From: Fischerella sp. PCC 9605
GTDB lineage: Bacteria > Cyanobacteriota > Cyanobacteriia > Cyanobacteriales > Nostocaceae
DNA length: 64,000 bases
Direction: 5' to 3'
Assembly (NCBI RefSeq): GCF_000517105.1
Contig: NZ_KI912148.1
Location: 1,358,518-1,422,517, forward strand
Shown here: piece by piece, positions 15,300-24,113 of the stretch
Layout of the letters: every line of letters begins with the position of its first letter
Numbering within the stretch: position 1 is the stretch's first letter
Made by a program: the position numbers and the translations under genes
The notes under the pieces: generated by a model
Databases searched by the model: none
Seen by the model: the letters and a program-made list of their open reading frames with translations, nothing else
Told to the model about the DNA's origin: nothing

Positions 15300-16484
15300 A
15301 TGCTTAGCCGTATTAAAGATTTAGCTGCAACATTAGCTCCCCGCTTAATAGAAATTCGCCGTCACATCCATTCTCACCCAGAATTGAGTGGTCAGGAGTA
15401 TCAAACGGCTGCCTTCGTTGCAGGAGTTTTATCTTCTAGTGGACTTCATGTAGAAGAGGGAGTGGGTAAAACAGGCGTGATCGGAGAGCTACAAGGTGTT
15501 GGTGAAGATAACCGCATCTTAGCAATTCGTACTGATATGGATGCTTTGCCTATTCAAGAACGCACTTGTTTAGAGTTCGCCTCTCGTGCAGAAGGCATTA
15601 TGCACGCTTGTGGTCATGATGTTCATACCACAGTGGGTTTAGGAACTGCAATGGTACTTTCTCAGATTGCAGAGGAGCTACCTGGAAAGGTACGATTTTT
15701 ATTTCAGCCAGCAGAGGAAATTGCCCAAGGAGCAAGCTGGATGGTAGCAGATGGAGCGATGGAGCAAGTGAGTGGGATATTGGGTGTTCATGTTTTTCCT
15801 TCTATCCCCGCAGGCTCAATAGGCGTGCGTTACGGCGCATTGACAGCAGCGGCTGATGATTTAGAGATTATCATTCTCGGAGAATCAGGACATGGTGCTC
15901 GTCCCCATGAGGCCATAGATGCGATTTGGATAGCCTCGCAAGTAATTACTACACTACAACAGGCGATTAGCCGCACCCAGAATCCCTTGCGTCCTGTAGT
16001 GTTGAGCATAGGGAAAATTAATGGTGGTAGAGCGCCGAATGTGATTGCCGACAAGGTGCAGTTATTGGGAACAGTGCGATCGCTCCATCCCGAAACTCGT
16101 GCCAATTTACCAAACTGGATTGACCAAATCGTCGCTAGTGTCTGCAATTCCTATGGTGCAAAATATCAAGTAAATTATCGCCAGGGTGTACCCAGCGTGC
16201 AAAATGATTATGTCTTGACGCAGTTGTTGCAATCATCGGCAGAAGAAGCTTGGGGTAGCGATCGCGTGCAAGTCTTACCCGAACCCTCTCTTGGTGCGGA
16301 AGACTTTTCCGTTTATTTAGAACGCACACCTGGCTGCATGTTTCGCTTAGGTGTAGGCTACAGAGACAGAGTGATTAACTTCCCGTTGCACCATCCTCAA
16401 TTTGAAGTCGATGAATCTGCTATTGTCACTGGAGTTGTCACAATGGCATATACTGCTTATAGATTTTGGCAACAAAATAATTGA
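15300..16484 (+). CDS. M20-family amidohydrolase (N-acyl amino acid / IAA-conjugate hydrolase type)
   Basis: Metal-dependent hydrolase of 394 residues that cleaves N-acyl amino acids. Metal-ligand motifs: MHACGHDVHTT near residue 101 (Cys and His ligands), QPAEE near 138, VHVFPSIPAG near 161, and LGAEDFSVYLE near 335 containing the last Glu. The substrate-side motif GHGARPHEAIDAI is at about 197. The length is that of the amidohydrolase/carboxypeptidase M20D branch. Its true substrate cannot be inferred. It is transcribed alone, followed by a dispersed C-rich repeat and a strong terminator. Confidence 0.93.
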   Translation: MLSRIKDLAATLAPRLIEIRRHIHSHPELSGQEYQTAAFVAGVLSSSGLHVEEGVGKTGVIGELQGVGEDNRILAIRTDMDALPIQERTCLEFASRAEGIMHACGHDVHTTVGLGTAMVLSQIAEELPGKVRFLFQPAEEIAQGASWMVADGAMEQVSGILGVHVFPSIPAGSIGVRYGALTAAADDLEIIILGESGHGARPHEAIDAIWIASQVITTLQQAISRTQNPLRPVVLSIGKINGGRAPNVIADKVQLLGTVRSLHPETRANLPNWIDQIVASVCNSYGAKYQVNYRQGVPSVQNDYVLTQLLQSSAEEAWGSDRVQVLPEPSLGAEDFSVYLERTPGCMFRLGVGYRDRVINFPLHHPQFEVDESAIVTGVVTMAYTAYRFWQQNN

Positions 16485-16520
16485 TGATATCAAATCCGGC
16501 TAATTCATGTTCATTAAAAA

Positions 16521-16581
16521 CCCTCACCCCGTCCTGTCGGACACCCCTCTCCCAACTAGGGAGAGGGGAAGGGGGTGAGGG
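16521..16581. repeat. Dispersed CCCTCACCCC / GGGGTGAGGG inverted repeat
   Basis: CCCTCACCCC at 16521 and its complement at about 16572-16581 flank a CCCCTCTCCC/GGGAGAGGGG inner pair, making a long G/C-rich hairpin of about 60 bp. This form is common between genes in cyanobacteria. It is non-coding here. Confidence 0.75.
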
Positions 16582-16636
16582 CAGATACGATAACTAATCC
16601 AACGGATTTGATATGATAAGTCCAAGATATTAAACA

Positions 16637-16672
16637 AAAACTCCCGACACATGTTTGTGTTGGGAGTTTTAA
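16637..16672. terminator. Bidirectional terminator between amidohydrolase and hemerythrin-like genes
   Basis: AAAACTCCCGACACA, 4-base loop, TGTGTTGGGAGTTTT: a 15-bp stem with one G-U pair and A/T-rich ends, between two convergent genes. Confidence 0.85.
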
Positions 16673-16744
16673 ACCTAACCTAGCAAATAGCTTTAAGTAT
16701 CTAAATTACACCCGATATTAAAACTAAGGTGTAAATTAGATAGA

Positions 16745-17794
16745 CTATCGAGCTGCACTTTGTTGACCCATTCTCTCTTGAATTTTCTGCTTAGCAGCTT
16801 TGAATTGGGTAGCCAGTTGCTCGCTTTGATCGCTGCTTAAGTTATTGCGAATAGCAGCGAACATAGTGCTTTCTTCTTGGCGAATATGGTCGCCAACAGC
16901 GTCCATAAGCTGTCTAACTTTATCTTTAAATTGAGATGAAGAGGGGTTAATAGCCTTAATTTCCTCTAGCATCCGCTTCATTTCAGCTTGCTCATCGTAT
17001 AGTTCTTGAGTATCGCTTTCACCGTAGAAAGAACGTACTCTTGGGTAGACAACTTCTTCTTCAGCTTCAGCGTGAGCAGTTAAATCTTTATAAATTTGAC
17101 CGAAGTACTCTTGGATCTTTTGGGGATCGTTGCTTGCCAACAGTTCGGTGAACAGAGTATTCACCTTGTTGTGATCCAGGCGGATAACATCCTGGACATT
17201 CATATCACTTTTATCGCTGGTTTGGGTAACAGTACTGCCGACAACACCACTCAATGCTGCCATAGCATCTTGTACGCGTCCCCAAATACCCTGATCCACT
17301 TCTTGTCCGGTGAGTTCGCGAACACCCAAGATTTCCAGAATACCTTTGAGTTGCTCTTGGTGAGCGCGGTTCTCAAAGTTAACAGTATTTAAAGGTCCGA
17401 TCGCCATCATCACATCAGCACCAACTTTTTGTGCGGCTTTGTGAATTGTCAAGCCGGACATTACTTGCTGGTGCTTCAGCAATTCATGTTGAAATACTTT
17501 TTCATACAAGCTCAATTCGGAGCCTTGCATCAACTGCCGAAGCTTTTGAATCATATCTGTAACTGTTTTTTCGGGCTCGGCTTGGATGCCATATTGAACA
17601 TTAACTGTTTCGAGAATACCCTTGTTTTTTTGGTCATCCTCGAGCATTTTCCGAATGCGATCGGCAATTTCGCTATCAGTTACTTCTCTCAAAAATTGTT
17701 CTTCATTTTGAATGATTAAATCTTGAATTGCTCTCATATCTGCCAATTTCATGGCAATAGCAGAACGCTTAGCATCATCTAAAGCAACAACCAT
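16745..17794 (-). CDS. Hemerythrin HHE-domain protein with helical N-terminal domain
   Basis: I chose the ATG at 17794 (MVVALDDAKRSAIAMK...) because AGGAGA lies 8-9 bases upstream; this gives 349 residues. The N-terminal ~195 residues are all-helical without an assigned domain. The C-terminal ~130 residues carry a hemerythrin-type di-iron pattern: LDHNKVNTLF, HAEAEEEVVYP and DHIRQEESTMFA supply the His/Glu ligands. Hemerythrins bind O2 or sense iron, oxygen or NO. The last ~30 residues are Lys/Gln-rich. It is transcribed alone between two terminator-like regions. The specific role is unknown. Confidence 0.88.
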   Translation of the reverse strand: MVVALDDAKRSAIAMKLADMRAIQDLIIQNEEQFLREVTDSEIADRIRKMLEDDQKNKGILETVNVQYGIQAEPEKTVTDMIQKLRQLMQGSELSLYEKVFQHELLKHQQVMSGLTIHKAAQKVGADVMMAIGPLNTVNFENRAHQEQLKGILEILGVRELTGQEVDQGIWGRVQDAMAALSGVVGSTVTQTSDKSDMNVQDVIRLDHNKVNTLFTELLASNDPQKIQEYFGQIYKDLTAHAEAEEEVVYPRVRSFYGESDTQELYDEQAEMKRMLEEIKAINPSSSQFKDKVRQLMDAVGDHIRQEESTMFAAIRNNLSSDQSEQLATQFKAAKQKIQERMGQQSAAR

Positions 17795-18061
17795 GCTCTG
17801 TTCTCCTCTGAAAATACTTTGTAATTTCAACAACTTCAGGTTGCCATATGATTTTGGACTGTTCCATCTTTCTTTTGAACGATAACTCCAAAACCAAGGA
17901 TATAAAAAATTTAATTTTCAGGATAATTTTAAAAATCAATATATATCTATACTTTGAGATAGATAACTACTAGAGACTACACTCCTTCGCTAGATAGATA
18001 AATTTTTCTGGCCGCTTTTCTAGATTGACTCCAGGGTAATCAAATAGGAGATGAAGTCGTA

Positions 18062-18802
18062 ATGCCCGAGAATCCTGGACTAGGAGAACAGGCACTCAAT
18101 AAAGCCGCAGAAATAGGCTTATCTAGCCAGTTAGATGAAGTAGAAAATTTAGATGTAAATATCAAAGCTGAACCGCTTAATCTAGTTCAGGGACAGGTAG
18201 AATCCGTCTCCATAGAAGGTGAAGGTTTGGTAATGCAGCAAGACCTCCGCATGGAGGAACTAGAAATGGATGTTAGTAGCGTTGCTATTAATCCTCTGAG
18301 TGCGGCTTTTGGCACAATTGAACTGACCAAACCTACACGGGGGAGTGCGCGGGTGACTTTAATCGAAGAGGATATCAACCGCGCTTTTAATTCCGAATAT
18401 ATCCGCTCAAAACTGCAAAGCCAGAAAATTCATGTGAATGGACAATTATTGACGATTGATCCTCAAAACGTAGATTTTCGTCTCCCTGGAAACGGTAAAG
18501 TCGCATTGAATGCCACTGTACTTTTGAAAGAAACCAACGAAACCCATAAAGTAGCTTTTTCAGCATCACCTCGTGTTAGCCAAAATGGACAAGCAGTCAC
18601 TTTGGAAAATGTCGAGTACGGTGACACTCAGGAAGTATCACCAGAACTGACAAAAGCTTTAGTAGATGCAACTAGCGAGATATTGGATTTAAAGAACTTT
18701 GACCTAGACGGAATAGCCCTGCGGGTTAAAAGTATACAGGTGGAAGCAGGTAAACTTATCTTGCAAGCCGAAGCTTATGTTGAAAAAATTCCTTCGGCAT
18801 AA
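18062..18802 (+). CDS. DUF2993 (LmeA-like) lipid-binding-type protein
   Basis: 246 residues with no signal peptide from this start; AGGAGATGAAG upstream supports the ATG. It matches the DUF2993 pattern common in cyanobacteria: EQALNKAAEIGLSSQLDEVENLDV at the N-terminus, VNIKAEPLNLVQGQVESVSIEGEGL, LTKPTRGSARVTLIEEDINRAF, and alternating beta strands to the end. The family is related to mycobacterial LmeA, which binds phospholipid. A role in membrane or lipid handling is inferred only. It is followed on the same strand by the DUF2231 membrane protein gene after about 110 bp. Confidence 0.82.
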   Translation: MPENPGLGEQALNKAAEIGLSSQLDEVENLDVNIKAEPLNLVQGQVESVSIEGEGLVMQQDLRMEELEMDVSSVAINPLSAAFGTIELTKPTRGSARVTLIEEDINRAFNSEYIRSKLQSQKIHVNGQLLTIDPQNVDFRLPGNGKVALNATVLLKETNETHKVAFSASPRVSQNGQAVTLENVEYGDTQEVSPELTKALVDATSEILDLKNFDLDGIALRVKSIQVEAGKLILQAEAYVEKIPSA

Positions 18803-18908
18803 TTTCATTTCATCTTAAGAAGATATCGAAACGCCTACCCTGCTACAACTCTCTACACCTATTTACGGAAAAGTTTTTTCACCTCTTGTTCTTTGGAGCA
18901 TATAAATT

Positions 18909-19451
18909 ATGGCAACTCAAGAGAGAGACACTACGCCCTATCCTAATATTCCAGCTTTTTTGGAAAGTGACGACAGGGAGTTTCGTGACACTGGTGTACC
19001 TAGTACTGTGGCGATCGCAGGCCACCCTATTCACCCAATTCTCGTCCAATTCCCGATCTCTTTTCTCGTCGGGGCGCTGTTAACGGATGCAGCCTTCTGG
19101 TATATTGGCGATACTTTCTGGGCTAGAGCCTCTTTTTGGTTAATAGTCGGCGGCTTGGTAGGAGGTATTGCAGCAGCCCTAACTGGTTTGCTGGACTTTT
19201 TGAGAATAGGAAGAGTCCGCAAGCGCACTGCTGGATGGGCACACTTGATTCTCAACGTCAGTGCCTTGGTGCTGACGATTATCAACCTCGTATTGCGCTG
19301 GAATAACTCTGTAACTGCCGTATTGCCTTGGGGACTAGTACTCTCAGTTATCGTATCCGGGCTTCTCGGCGTTTCCGGCTGGTATGGTGGCGAATTGGTA
19401 TATCGGCATAAAGTTGCTGTGATTGGCAACGGTAATCCAGATCAACCTTAG
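18909..19451 (+). CDS. DUF2231 membrane protein
   Basis: 180 residues. The polar N-terminus (ATQERDTTPYPNIPAF) is followed by GHPIHPILVQFPISFLVGALLTD near residues 37-60, the DUF2231 signature with two conserved His, and then three further spans. The family is sometimes fused to cytochrome or redox modules, but none is present here. Function unknown. It is probably cotranscribed with the upstream DUF2993 gene. Confidence 0.85.
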   Translation: MATQERDTTPYPNIPAFLESDDREFRDTGVPSTVAIAGHPIHPILVQFPISFLVGALLTDAAFWYIGDTFWARASFWLIVGGLVGGIAAALTGLLDFLRIGRVRKRTAGWAHLILNVSALVLTIINLVLRWNNSVTAVLPWGLVLSVIVSGLLGVSGWYGGELVYRHKVAVIGNGNPDQP

Positions 19452-19558
19452 GGTAAAAGAGTTAAAAATTAGAACAGAAAATTAAAAATTGTATATTATA
19501 CATTTTTAATTTTTGATTTTTAATTTTTAATTGATTTGTCCCCAACCCTGAGAAAATT

Positions 19559-19972
19559 GTGTCAAAAAAAACACAAACTCTATATATTTTTATATCCCTG
19601 CTCATCGTTGTGGCGATGGGCTTTTTCTTTAAATACTATAGTGGCCCTGCTCATAAATGGTTTAATGATTACGGAGCGGCTGTATTTTACGAAATATTTT
19701 GGTGCTTGTTCGCTTTTTGGTTTTTCCGCAGTCCGTCAGCAACTATTCAAATTCCTGTATGGGTCTTTATCATCACCTGTATATTAGAATTTTTGCAATT
19801 ATGGCATCCCCTCTTTTTGGAGCAGTTTCGCGCTACGTTGATAGGTAAATGGTTAGTTGGTACTACCTTTGTTTGGTGGGATTTTCCTCATTATGCATTG
19901 GGTAGTGTTTTAGGCTGGTTGTGGCTGCGGCAATTACAAATAAAGGGTTATGCAAAAAAAAGTCAAAGTTAA
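19559..19972 (+). CDS. DUF2809 membrane protein
   Basis: 137 residues from a GTG start ([15 protein letters not shown]...), with no better ATG upstream in frame. Four hydrophobic spans. The family motifs are [33 protein letters not shown] and [16 protein letters not shown]. Function unknown. The stop overlaps the start of the following DUF167 gene by 23 bp, so the two are cotranscribed and perhaps translationally coupled. Confidence 0.85.
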   Translation: MSKKTQTLYIFISLLIVVAMGFFFKYYSGPAHKWFNDYGAAVFYEIFWCLFAFWFFRSPSATIQIPVWVFIITCILEFLQLWHPLFLEQFRATLIGKWLVGTTFVWWDFPHYALGSVLGWLWLRQLQIKGYAKKSQS

Positions 19973-20177
19973 ACCAAATTCCAAAGTTCAAAAAATAGAA
20001 GAAGTAGCCGATGGCAGTCTAATTGTTTATTTAAAATCTCCTCCTGTTGACGGTAAGGCGAATGAAGAACTCATTCAGGTTTTAGCAGAAAAATTTGATG
20101 TGCCAAAATCTAGAATCAGAATTAAGTCTGGCTTATCTTCCCGAAACAAGTTGATAGAGATTGACAGTGATATATAG
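19950..20177 (+). CDS. DUF167 / YggU family protein
   Basis: 75 residues, a typical length. Conserved pattern [27 protein letters not shown], then [18 protein letters not shown], and [12 protein letters not shown] near the end. This small mixed alpha/beta fold is widespread and of unknown function. The gene starts inside the end of the DUF2809 gene. It is followed by a hairpin (20222-20255) that may end the transcript. Confidence 0.9.
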   Translation: MQKKVKVKPNSKVQKIEEVADGSLIVYLKSPPVDGKANEELIQVLAEKFDVPKSRIRIKSGLSSRNKLIEIDSDI

Positions 20178-20221
20178 AGTAAAAGATAATTGCTTAAGTT
20201 GCTTTTGAATCAAACTTTGAC

Positions 20222-20255
20222 TTTGTAGAGATGTCCTATACCAGATCTCTACAAA
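20222..20255 (+). terminator. Possible terminator after the DUF167 gene
   Basis: TTTGTAGAGAT and ATCTCTACAAA form an 11-bp perfect stem around a 12-base loop. There is no long T tract, so it may instead be a dispersed GTAGAGA-type palindrome. Confidence 0.45.
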
Positions 20256-20310
20256 TTCGTTGAAATGGCTCCATGCCTAATTTTCATGAGAACTTAGATA
20301 ACTTAAATAA

Positions 20311-20351
20311 ATAAACTCGTCTCCGAGCATTAGCTTAGAAAACGAGTTTAT
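20311..20351 (-). terminator. Probable terminator of the GST gene
   Basis: ATAAACTCGT / ACGAGTTTAT, a 10-bp perfect inverted repeat with a 21-base loop, directly downstream of the GST stop on the minus strand and followed by A/T-rich sequence. Confidence 0.5.
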
Positions 20352-20373
20352 AGATGCTTTACGTCTGAAAAAG

Positions 20374-20994
20374 TTAATACTGAACTTCTTCCTTAATAGT
20401 GATATATCTTGACTGTGATTTCACTCTATCAATCCATGCTTGGATAGCAGGAAATTGCATCAAATCATACCCACCCTCATCAGCTACATGAGTATAAGCA
20501 AACAAAGCAATATCTGCAATAGTATAACGCTCACCTACAAAAAAATTGCAAGTCTTTAAATGGTTTTCCATCAACTTAAGTGCTGCATAACCAGGCTCGC
20601 GTTTTTGCTCTATAGCTTCCTTATATTCATCTGCTTTACCTAGTATAGAAATCCAAAATCTTGGTGTTGCAATAAAAGGCTCGTGTCTATTTTGTTCAAA
20701 GAATAACCATTGCATCACTTGCGCTCGTAAAAAGCGGTCATAAGGTAAAAATTCTGTTCCTTCACTCAGATAAATTAATATGGCATTTGATTCTGCCAAA
20801 TATCTCCCTGGCTCAACCTCCAATAATGGAATTTTCCCAACAGGATTTTTACTCAAAAACTCTGGCGTTCGAGTCTCACCTTTCAAAATATTCATCTCTA
20901 CCCTCTCAAATGGCATACCAATTTGTGACAATAAAAGTCGGATCTTGTAGCCGTTCCCTGAAGGTAAAAAATCGTACAATCTCAGCGTTTCCAT
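20374..20994 (-). CDS. Glutathione S-transferase family protein
   Basis: 206 residues with a canonical two-domain GST layout. The N-terminal thioredoxin-like domain has LYDFLPSGNGYKIRLLLSQ with the active-site Ser/Gly region, KNPVGKIPLLE with the cis-Pro near residue 55, and LAESNAILIYLSEG near 68, which binds the glutathione gamma-glutamyl group. The C-terminal helical domain carries YTIADIALFAYTHVADEGGYDL. It probably acts in detoxification or stress. Substrate unknown. It is single and convergent with the DUF167 gene. Confidence 0.92.
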   Translation of the reverse strand: METLRLYDFLPSGNGYKIRLLLSQIGMPFERVEMNILKGETRTPEFLSKNPVGKIPLLEVEPGRYLAESNAILIYLSEGTEFLPYDRFLRAQVMQWLFFEQNRHEPFIATPRFWISILGKADEYKEAIEQKREPGYAALKLMENHLKTCNFFVGERYTIADIALFAYTHVADEGGYDLMQFPAIQAWIDRVKSQSRYITIKEEVQY

Positions 20995-21195
20995 GCCAAT
21001 AAATGTTGAGATGAAGGTTACGATTAATAATAATGCAGTAAAATAGAATTAATTTTCAAACTAATAAAGAAACACAATAAAATTTTTATAAATGCAGATC
21101 TTGACCAAGAAAATATATTCTCTAAAAATAAAATTAATCAAGTATTATTTTTATCATTGAGATGTTTAATTTTATGCAGCGAAAGAGAATAAAAA

Positions 21196-21897
21196 ATGTG
21201 TGGAAGATTTAGTTTAAGCGTCACTCAAGAAGTTTTAGCTCGAGCCTTTCATGTCGAAGAAGTTCCGAATTTAGAGCCGCAATATAACATTGCACCTACG
21301 CAAATGGTAGCGACGGTTTTGTATAATTTAGAAAACCACAAACGTGAACTTCAGCAGTTACGTTGGGGTTTAATACCCTCATGGGCAAAAGATCCGAGTA
21401 TGGGAGCGAAGCTCATTAATGCTAGGTCGGAATCTGTAGCCGAAAAACCTGCTTTTCGCTCTGCCTTCAAGCGTCGGCGCTGTTTAGTAGTGGCGGATGG
21501 CTTTTATGAATGGCAGCAGCAAAAGGGCAAAAAACAGCCTTATTATTTTCGCCTCCGGGATAGCCAACCCTTTGGCTTTGCTGGGTTGTGGGAGGAATGG
21601 CAATCTCCCGAAGGAGAACAGATAAAATCTTGCACAATTTTGACAACTCAAGCTAACGAATTACTGCAACCAATTCACGATCGCATGCCAGTAATTCTCC
21701 AACAGCAAGATTACGAGGTGTGGCTAGATCCCCAAATACATGCAGCGAATGTATTACAGCCGTTATTGCACCCCTATCCATCAGAGGCAATGACAAGCTA
21801 CCCCGTTAACACCGTGGTAAACAACCCCAGGCATAATAGCTCAGAGTGTATAATCCCAATCAGCACGGGGAATTCTTCTGCAAATCAGTTAAATTAA
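21196..21897 (+). CDS. SOS response-associated peptidase (SRAP / YedK / HMCES family)
   Basis: 233 residues. After Met removal Cys2 (MCGRF) becomes N-terminal and forms a thiazolidine crosslink to abasic sites in single-stranded DNA. Supporting residues: YNIAPTQ with Asn near 35, RWGLIPSWAKD near 60, NARSES near 76, VVADGFYEW containing the catalytic Glu near 105, and the His in PIHDRMPVIL near 159. The family shields abasic sites during replication. It has no DNA-repair neighbours. The length is typical. Confidence 0.95.
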   Translation: MCGRFSLSVTQEVLARAFHVEEVPNLEPQYNIAPTQMVATVLYNLENHKRELQQLRWGLIPSWAKDPSMGAKLINARSESVAEKPAFRSAFKRRRCLVVADGFYEWQQQKGKKQPYYFRLRDSQPFGFAGLWEEWQSPEGEQIKSCTILTTQANELLQPIHDRMPVILQQQDYEVWLDPQIHAANVLQPLLHPYPSEAMTSYPVNTVVNNPRHNSSECIIPISTGNSSANQLN

Positions 21898-21945
21898 CTA
21901 TTAGTGAAAAAGCCCACTCACTAGCCGAACACCACAGAGGCGTCT

Positions 21946-22467
21946 ATGCCAAGAACTCAGAGAAACGATAACTTTATCGATAAATCCTTTACAGTTATGG
22001 CGGATTTGATCCTGAAGATCCTGCCAGCGAATAAAAGAGCGAAAGAAGCCTTTGTTTATTACCGTGATGGAATGTCGGCGCAGTCAGAAGGAGAATATGC
22101 CGAAGCTTTAGAAAACTACAAGGAAGCTCTAGAACTAGAAGAAGATGCACTGGATCGGGGCTATATACTCTACAACATGGGGCTAATTCATGCCAGCAAC
22201 GGCGAACACGAAACGGCTTTAGATTTATATCACCAAGCACTGGAGTGTAACCCCCGCTTACCTCAAGCTTTGAACAACATCGCGGTAATTTATCACTTCA
22301 TGGGAGAAAAAGCGAAACAAGCAGGAGACGAAGACGGCGGCGAAGCACTGTTTGACAAAGCGGCTGATTATTGGATCAGAGCCATTCGCCTTGCTCCCAA
22401 TAACTACATCGAAGCTCAAAACTGGCTGAAAACTACAGGAAGAATGCAAATTGACGTATTCTTTTAG
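21946..22467 (+). CDS. ycf3: Photosystem I assembly protein Ycf3
   Basis: 173 residues, a chaperone-like TPR protein needed for stable assembly of PSI at the thylakoid. The N-terminus [23 protein letters not shown] is diagnostic. Three TPR units follow: [48 protein letters not shown] and [19 protein letters not shown]. The end [21 protein letters not shown] is conserved down to plastids. It lies 49 bp after the SRAP gene and is followed by a heptamer-repeat module and gatC. Confidence 0.98.
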   Translation: MPRTQRNDNFIDKSFTVMADLILKILPANKRAKEAFVYYRDGMSAQSEGEYAEALENYKEALELEEDALDRGYILYNMGLIHASNGEHETALDLYHQALECNPRLPQALNNIAVIYHFMGEKAKQAGDEDGGEALFDKAADYWIRAIRLAPNNYIEAQNWLKTTGRMQIDVFF

Positions 22468-22576
22468 TCATTGGTCATTTGTTGGTTGTTGGTTGTTGGT
22501 TGTTTTTATCACCACTAACTACTAACCACTAACCACTAACTAATGACTAATGACCAATTACCAATTACCAATTACC
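22464..22576. repeat. STRR hairpin module between ycf3 and gatC
   Basis: The left arm begins in the ycf3 stop (TTAGTCATTGGTCAT, then GTTGGTT units). The right arm is ACTAACTACTAACCACT, then ATGACTAATGACCAATTACC. The outer and inner parts of the two arms are each complementary. Confidence 0.85.
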
Positions 22577-22581
22577 ATCCT

Positions 22582-22872
22582 ATGATCGACCGTGAACAAG
22601 TTCGCAAAGTCGCGCATCTTGCTCGCCTAGAATTGACACCAGAAGAGGAAGAACAATTTACTACTCAATTGGGAAGTATTCTGGATTATTTCGAGCAGCT
22701 AAGCGAATTGGATATCACTAACGTACCGCCCACAACACGAGCCATTGATGTCAGTAATGTGACACGCTCCGATGAACTCCAACCTTATGGCGATCGCGAA
22801 GCTATTCTCCAGGGTGCACCCCAACAAGAAGGCGAATTTTTCAAAGTGCCCAAAATTCTTAATGAAGAATAG
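22582..22872 (+). CDS. gatC: Asp-tRNA(Asn)/Glu-tRNA(Gln) amidotransferase subunit C
   Basis: Small subunit of the GatCAB complex that converts misacylated Glu-tRNA(Gln) or Asp-tRNA(Asn). I chose the ATG at 22582 ([18 protein letters not shown]), giving 96 residues. An upstream ATG at 22543 would add 13 residues read from heptamer repeats, which is implausible for the family. Conserved motifs are [28 protein letters not shown] and [16 protein letters not shown]. gatA and gatB are not in the window. Confidence 0.95.
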   Translation: MIDREQVRKVAHLARLELTPEEEEQFTTQLGSILDYFEQLSELDITNVPPTTRAIDVSNVTRSDELQPYGDREAILQGAPQQEGEFFKVPKILNEE

Positions 22873-22952
22873 TTAGTAGATAGTAGTTAGTAGATAGTAG
22901 TAATTTTTTGTGAATAATTAACCACTAACTACTAACCACCAACCACTAACCA
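22870..22952. repeat. STRR hairpin module after gatC
   Basis: T/G arm of TTAGTAGATAGTAG units, a short T/A loop, then a complementary A/C arm (ACCACTAACTACTAACCACC). Confidence 0.85.
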
Positions 22953-23029
22953 CGTCCCTAGATTGATGATTTCCTACCCAGGATGTGAGCTAATGAGTTG
23001 TGCATTACCTCAATCAAAAGAAAATAATC

Positions 23030-23998
23030 ATGGGTTTGGGAATTCTTAAGGATGGTAAGTGGCTATCTGAACGGGAGCAAGAAGACTTAGAAGGTAAATT
23101 TATCCGTCCTTCAACCACTTTCCGCAACAAAATTACTGCTGATGGTTCGAGTGGGTTTAAAGCTGAACCAGGGCGCTATCATCTGTATATTTCCTGGGCT
23201 TGTCCTTGGGCGTGTCGCACTGCGATTATGCGCCAGTTAAAGGGGCTGCAAGATGTTATTGGTATGTCTGTGGTTGCTCCGGAAATTGATGATAACGGCT
23301 GGGAATTCTCGGATGAACCAGGCAGCATTCCCGATACAGTCAATGGGGCTAATTATCTTTGGCAAATTTATTTGCAAGCCGATCCCAACTATAGCGGACG
23401 TGTCACAGTTCCAGTTTTATGGAACACACAAACTAAGACAATTGTCAATAACGAATCCCGCGAAATTATGCGGATGTTTGATACTGAATTTAATAGTTTT
23501 GCTAAGAATAACGTAAATTTTTATCCAGAAAGTTTGCAAAAAGTTATTGACGAGACTATCGATGCTATTTACCAACCGATTAACAATGGTGTGTATCGGG
23601 CGGGATTTGCAACGAAGCAAGCAGCATATGATGAAGCGGTAACAGAATTATTTGACGCTCTCGACTACTGGGAAAAAATCTTAGGAGAACAACGCTATCT
23701 CTGTGGAAACCAAATTACTGAAGCAGACTGGTGTATGTTCACAACTTTATTTCGCTTTGATGCAGTTTACTATGTGCATTTTAAATGCAACTTACGCCGA
23801 ATCGTAGATTATTCCAATTTGTGGAATTATCTCAAGGACTTGTACCAACAGCCAGGAGTAAAAGAAACTTGCAACCTAGACCATATCAAACGACATTATT
23901 ACAAAAGCCATCCGAAAGTTAACCCAACTCGTATCGTTCCGAAAGGGCCGCTGATTGATTTTGAGGCTCCGCACAATCGCGATCGCATTTTTGCATGA
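23030..23998 (+). CDS. Glutathionyl-hydroquinone reductase-like GST (YqjG/ECM4 type)
   Basis: 322 residues from the ATG at 23030 (MGLGILKDGKWL...); an in-frame GTG at 23000 would add 10 residues. The active-site motif ISWACPWACRT near residue 55 has the catalytic Cys of the Xi-class GSTs, which reduce glutathionyl-quinones. NESREIMRMFDTEFN, YRAGFATKQAAYDEAV and GNQITEADWCMFTTLFRFDAVYY are family motifs. The C-terminus is typical. Specific quinone substrates are unknown; protection against oxidised quinones would suit a phototroph. Confidence 0.93.
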   Translation: MGLGILKDGKWLSEREQEDLEGKFIRPSTTFRNKITADGSSGFKAEPGRYHLYISWACPWACRTAIMRQLKGLQDVIGMSVVAPEIDDNGWEFSDEPGSIPDTVNGANYLWQIYLQADPNYSGRVTVPVLWNTQTKTIVNNESREIMRMFDTEFNSFAKNNVNFYPESLQKVIDETIDAIYQPINNGVYRAGFATKQAAYDEAVTELFDALDYWEKILGEQRYLCGNQITEADWCMFTTLFRFDAVYYVHFKCNLRRIVDYSNLWNYLKDLYQQPGVKETCNLDHIKRHYYKSHPKVNPTRIVPKGPLIDFEAPHNRDRIFA

Positions 23999-24113
23999 TG
24001 ATACTTGGATAAAGTAAATAGCTTCAGCAAATTTTACTCAAATAACGCCAGAAGCAAGACTAATCGGATTAATTTGTGGGATAGACTAATCTCATGGTGT
24101 GAGGAATGCAAAT

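Noticed and set aside
22543-22581. Upstream ATG extending gatC by 13 residues
   Set aside because: The extension is translated heptamer repeat and is absent from the conserved GatC N-terminus.
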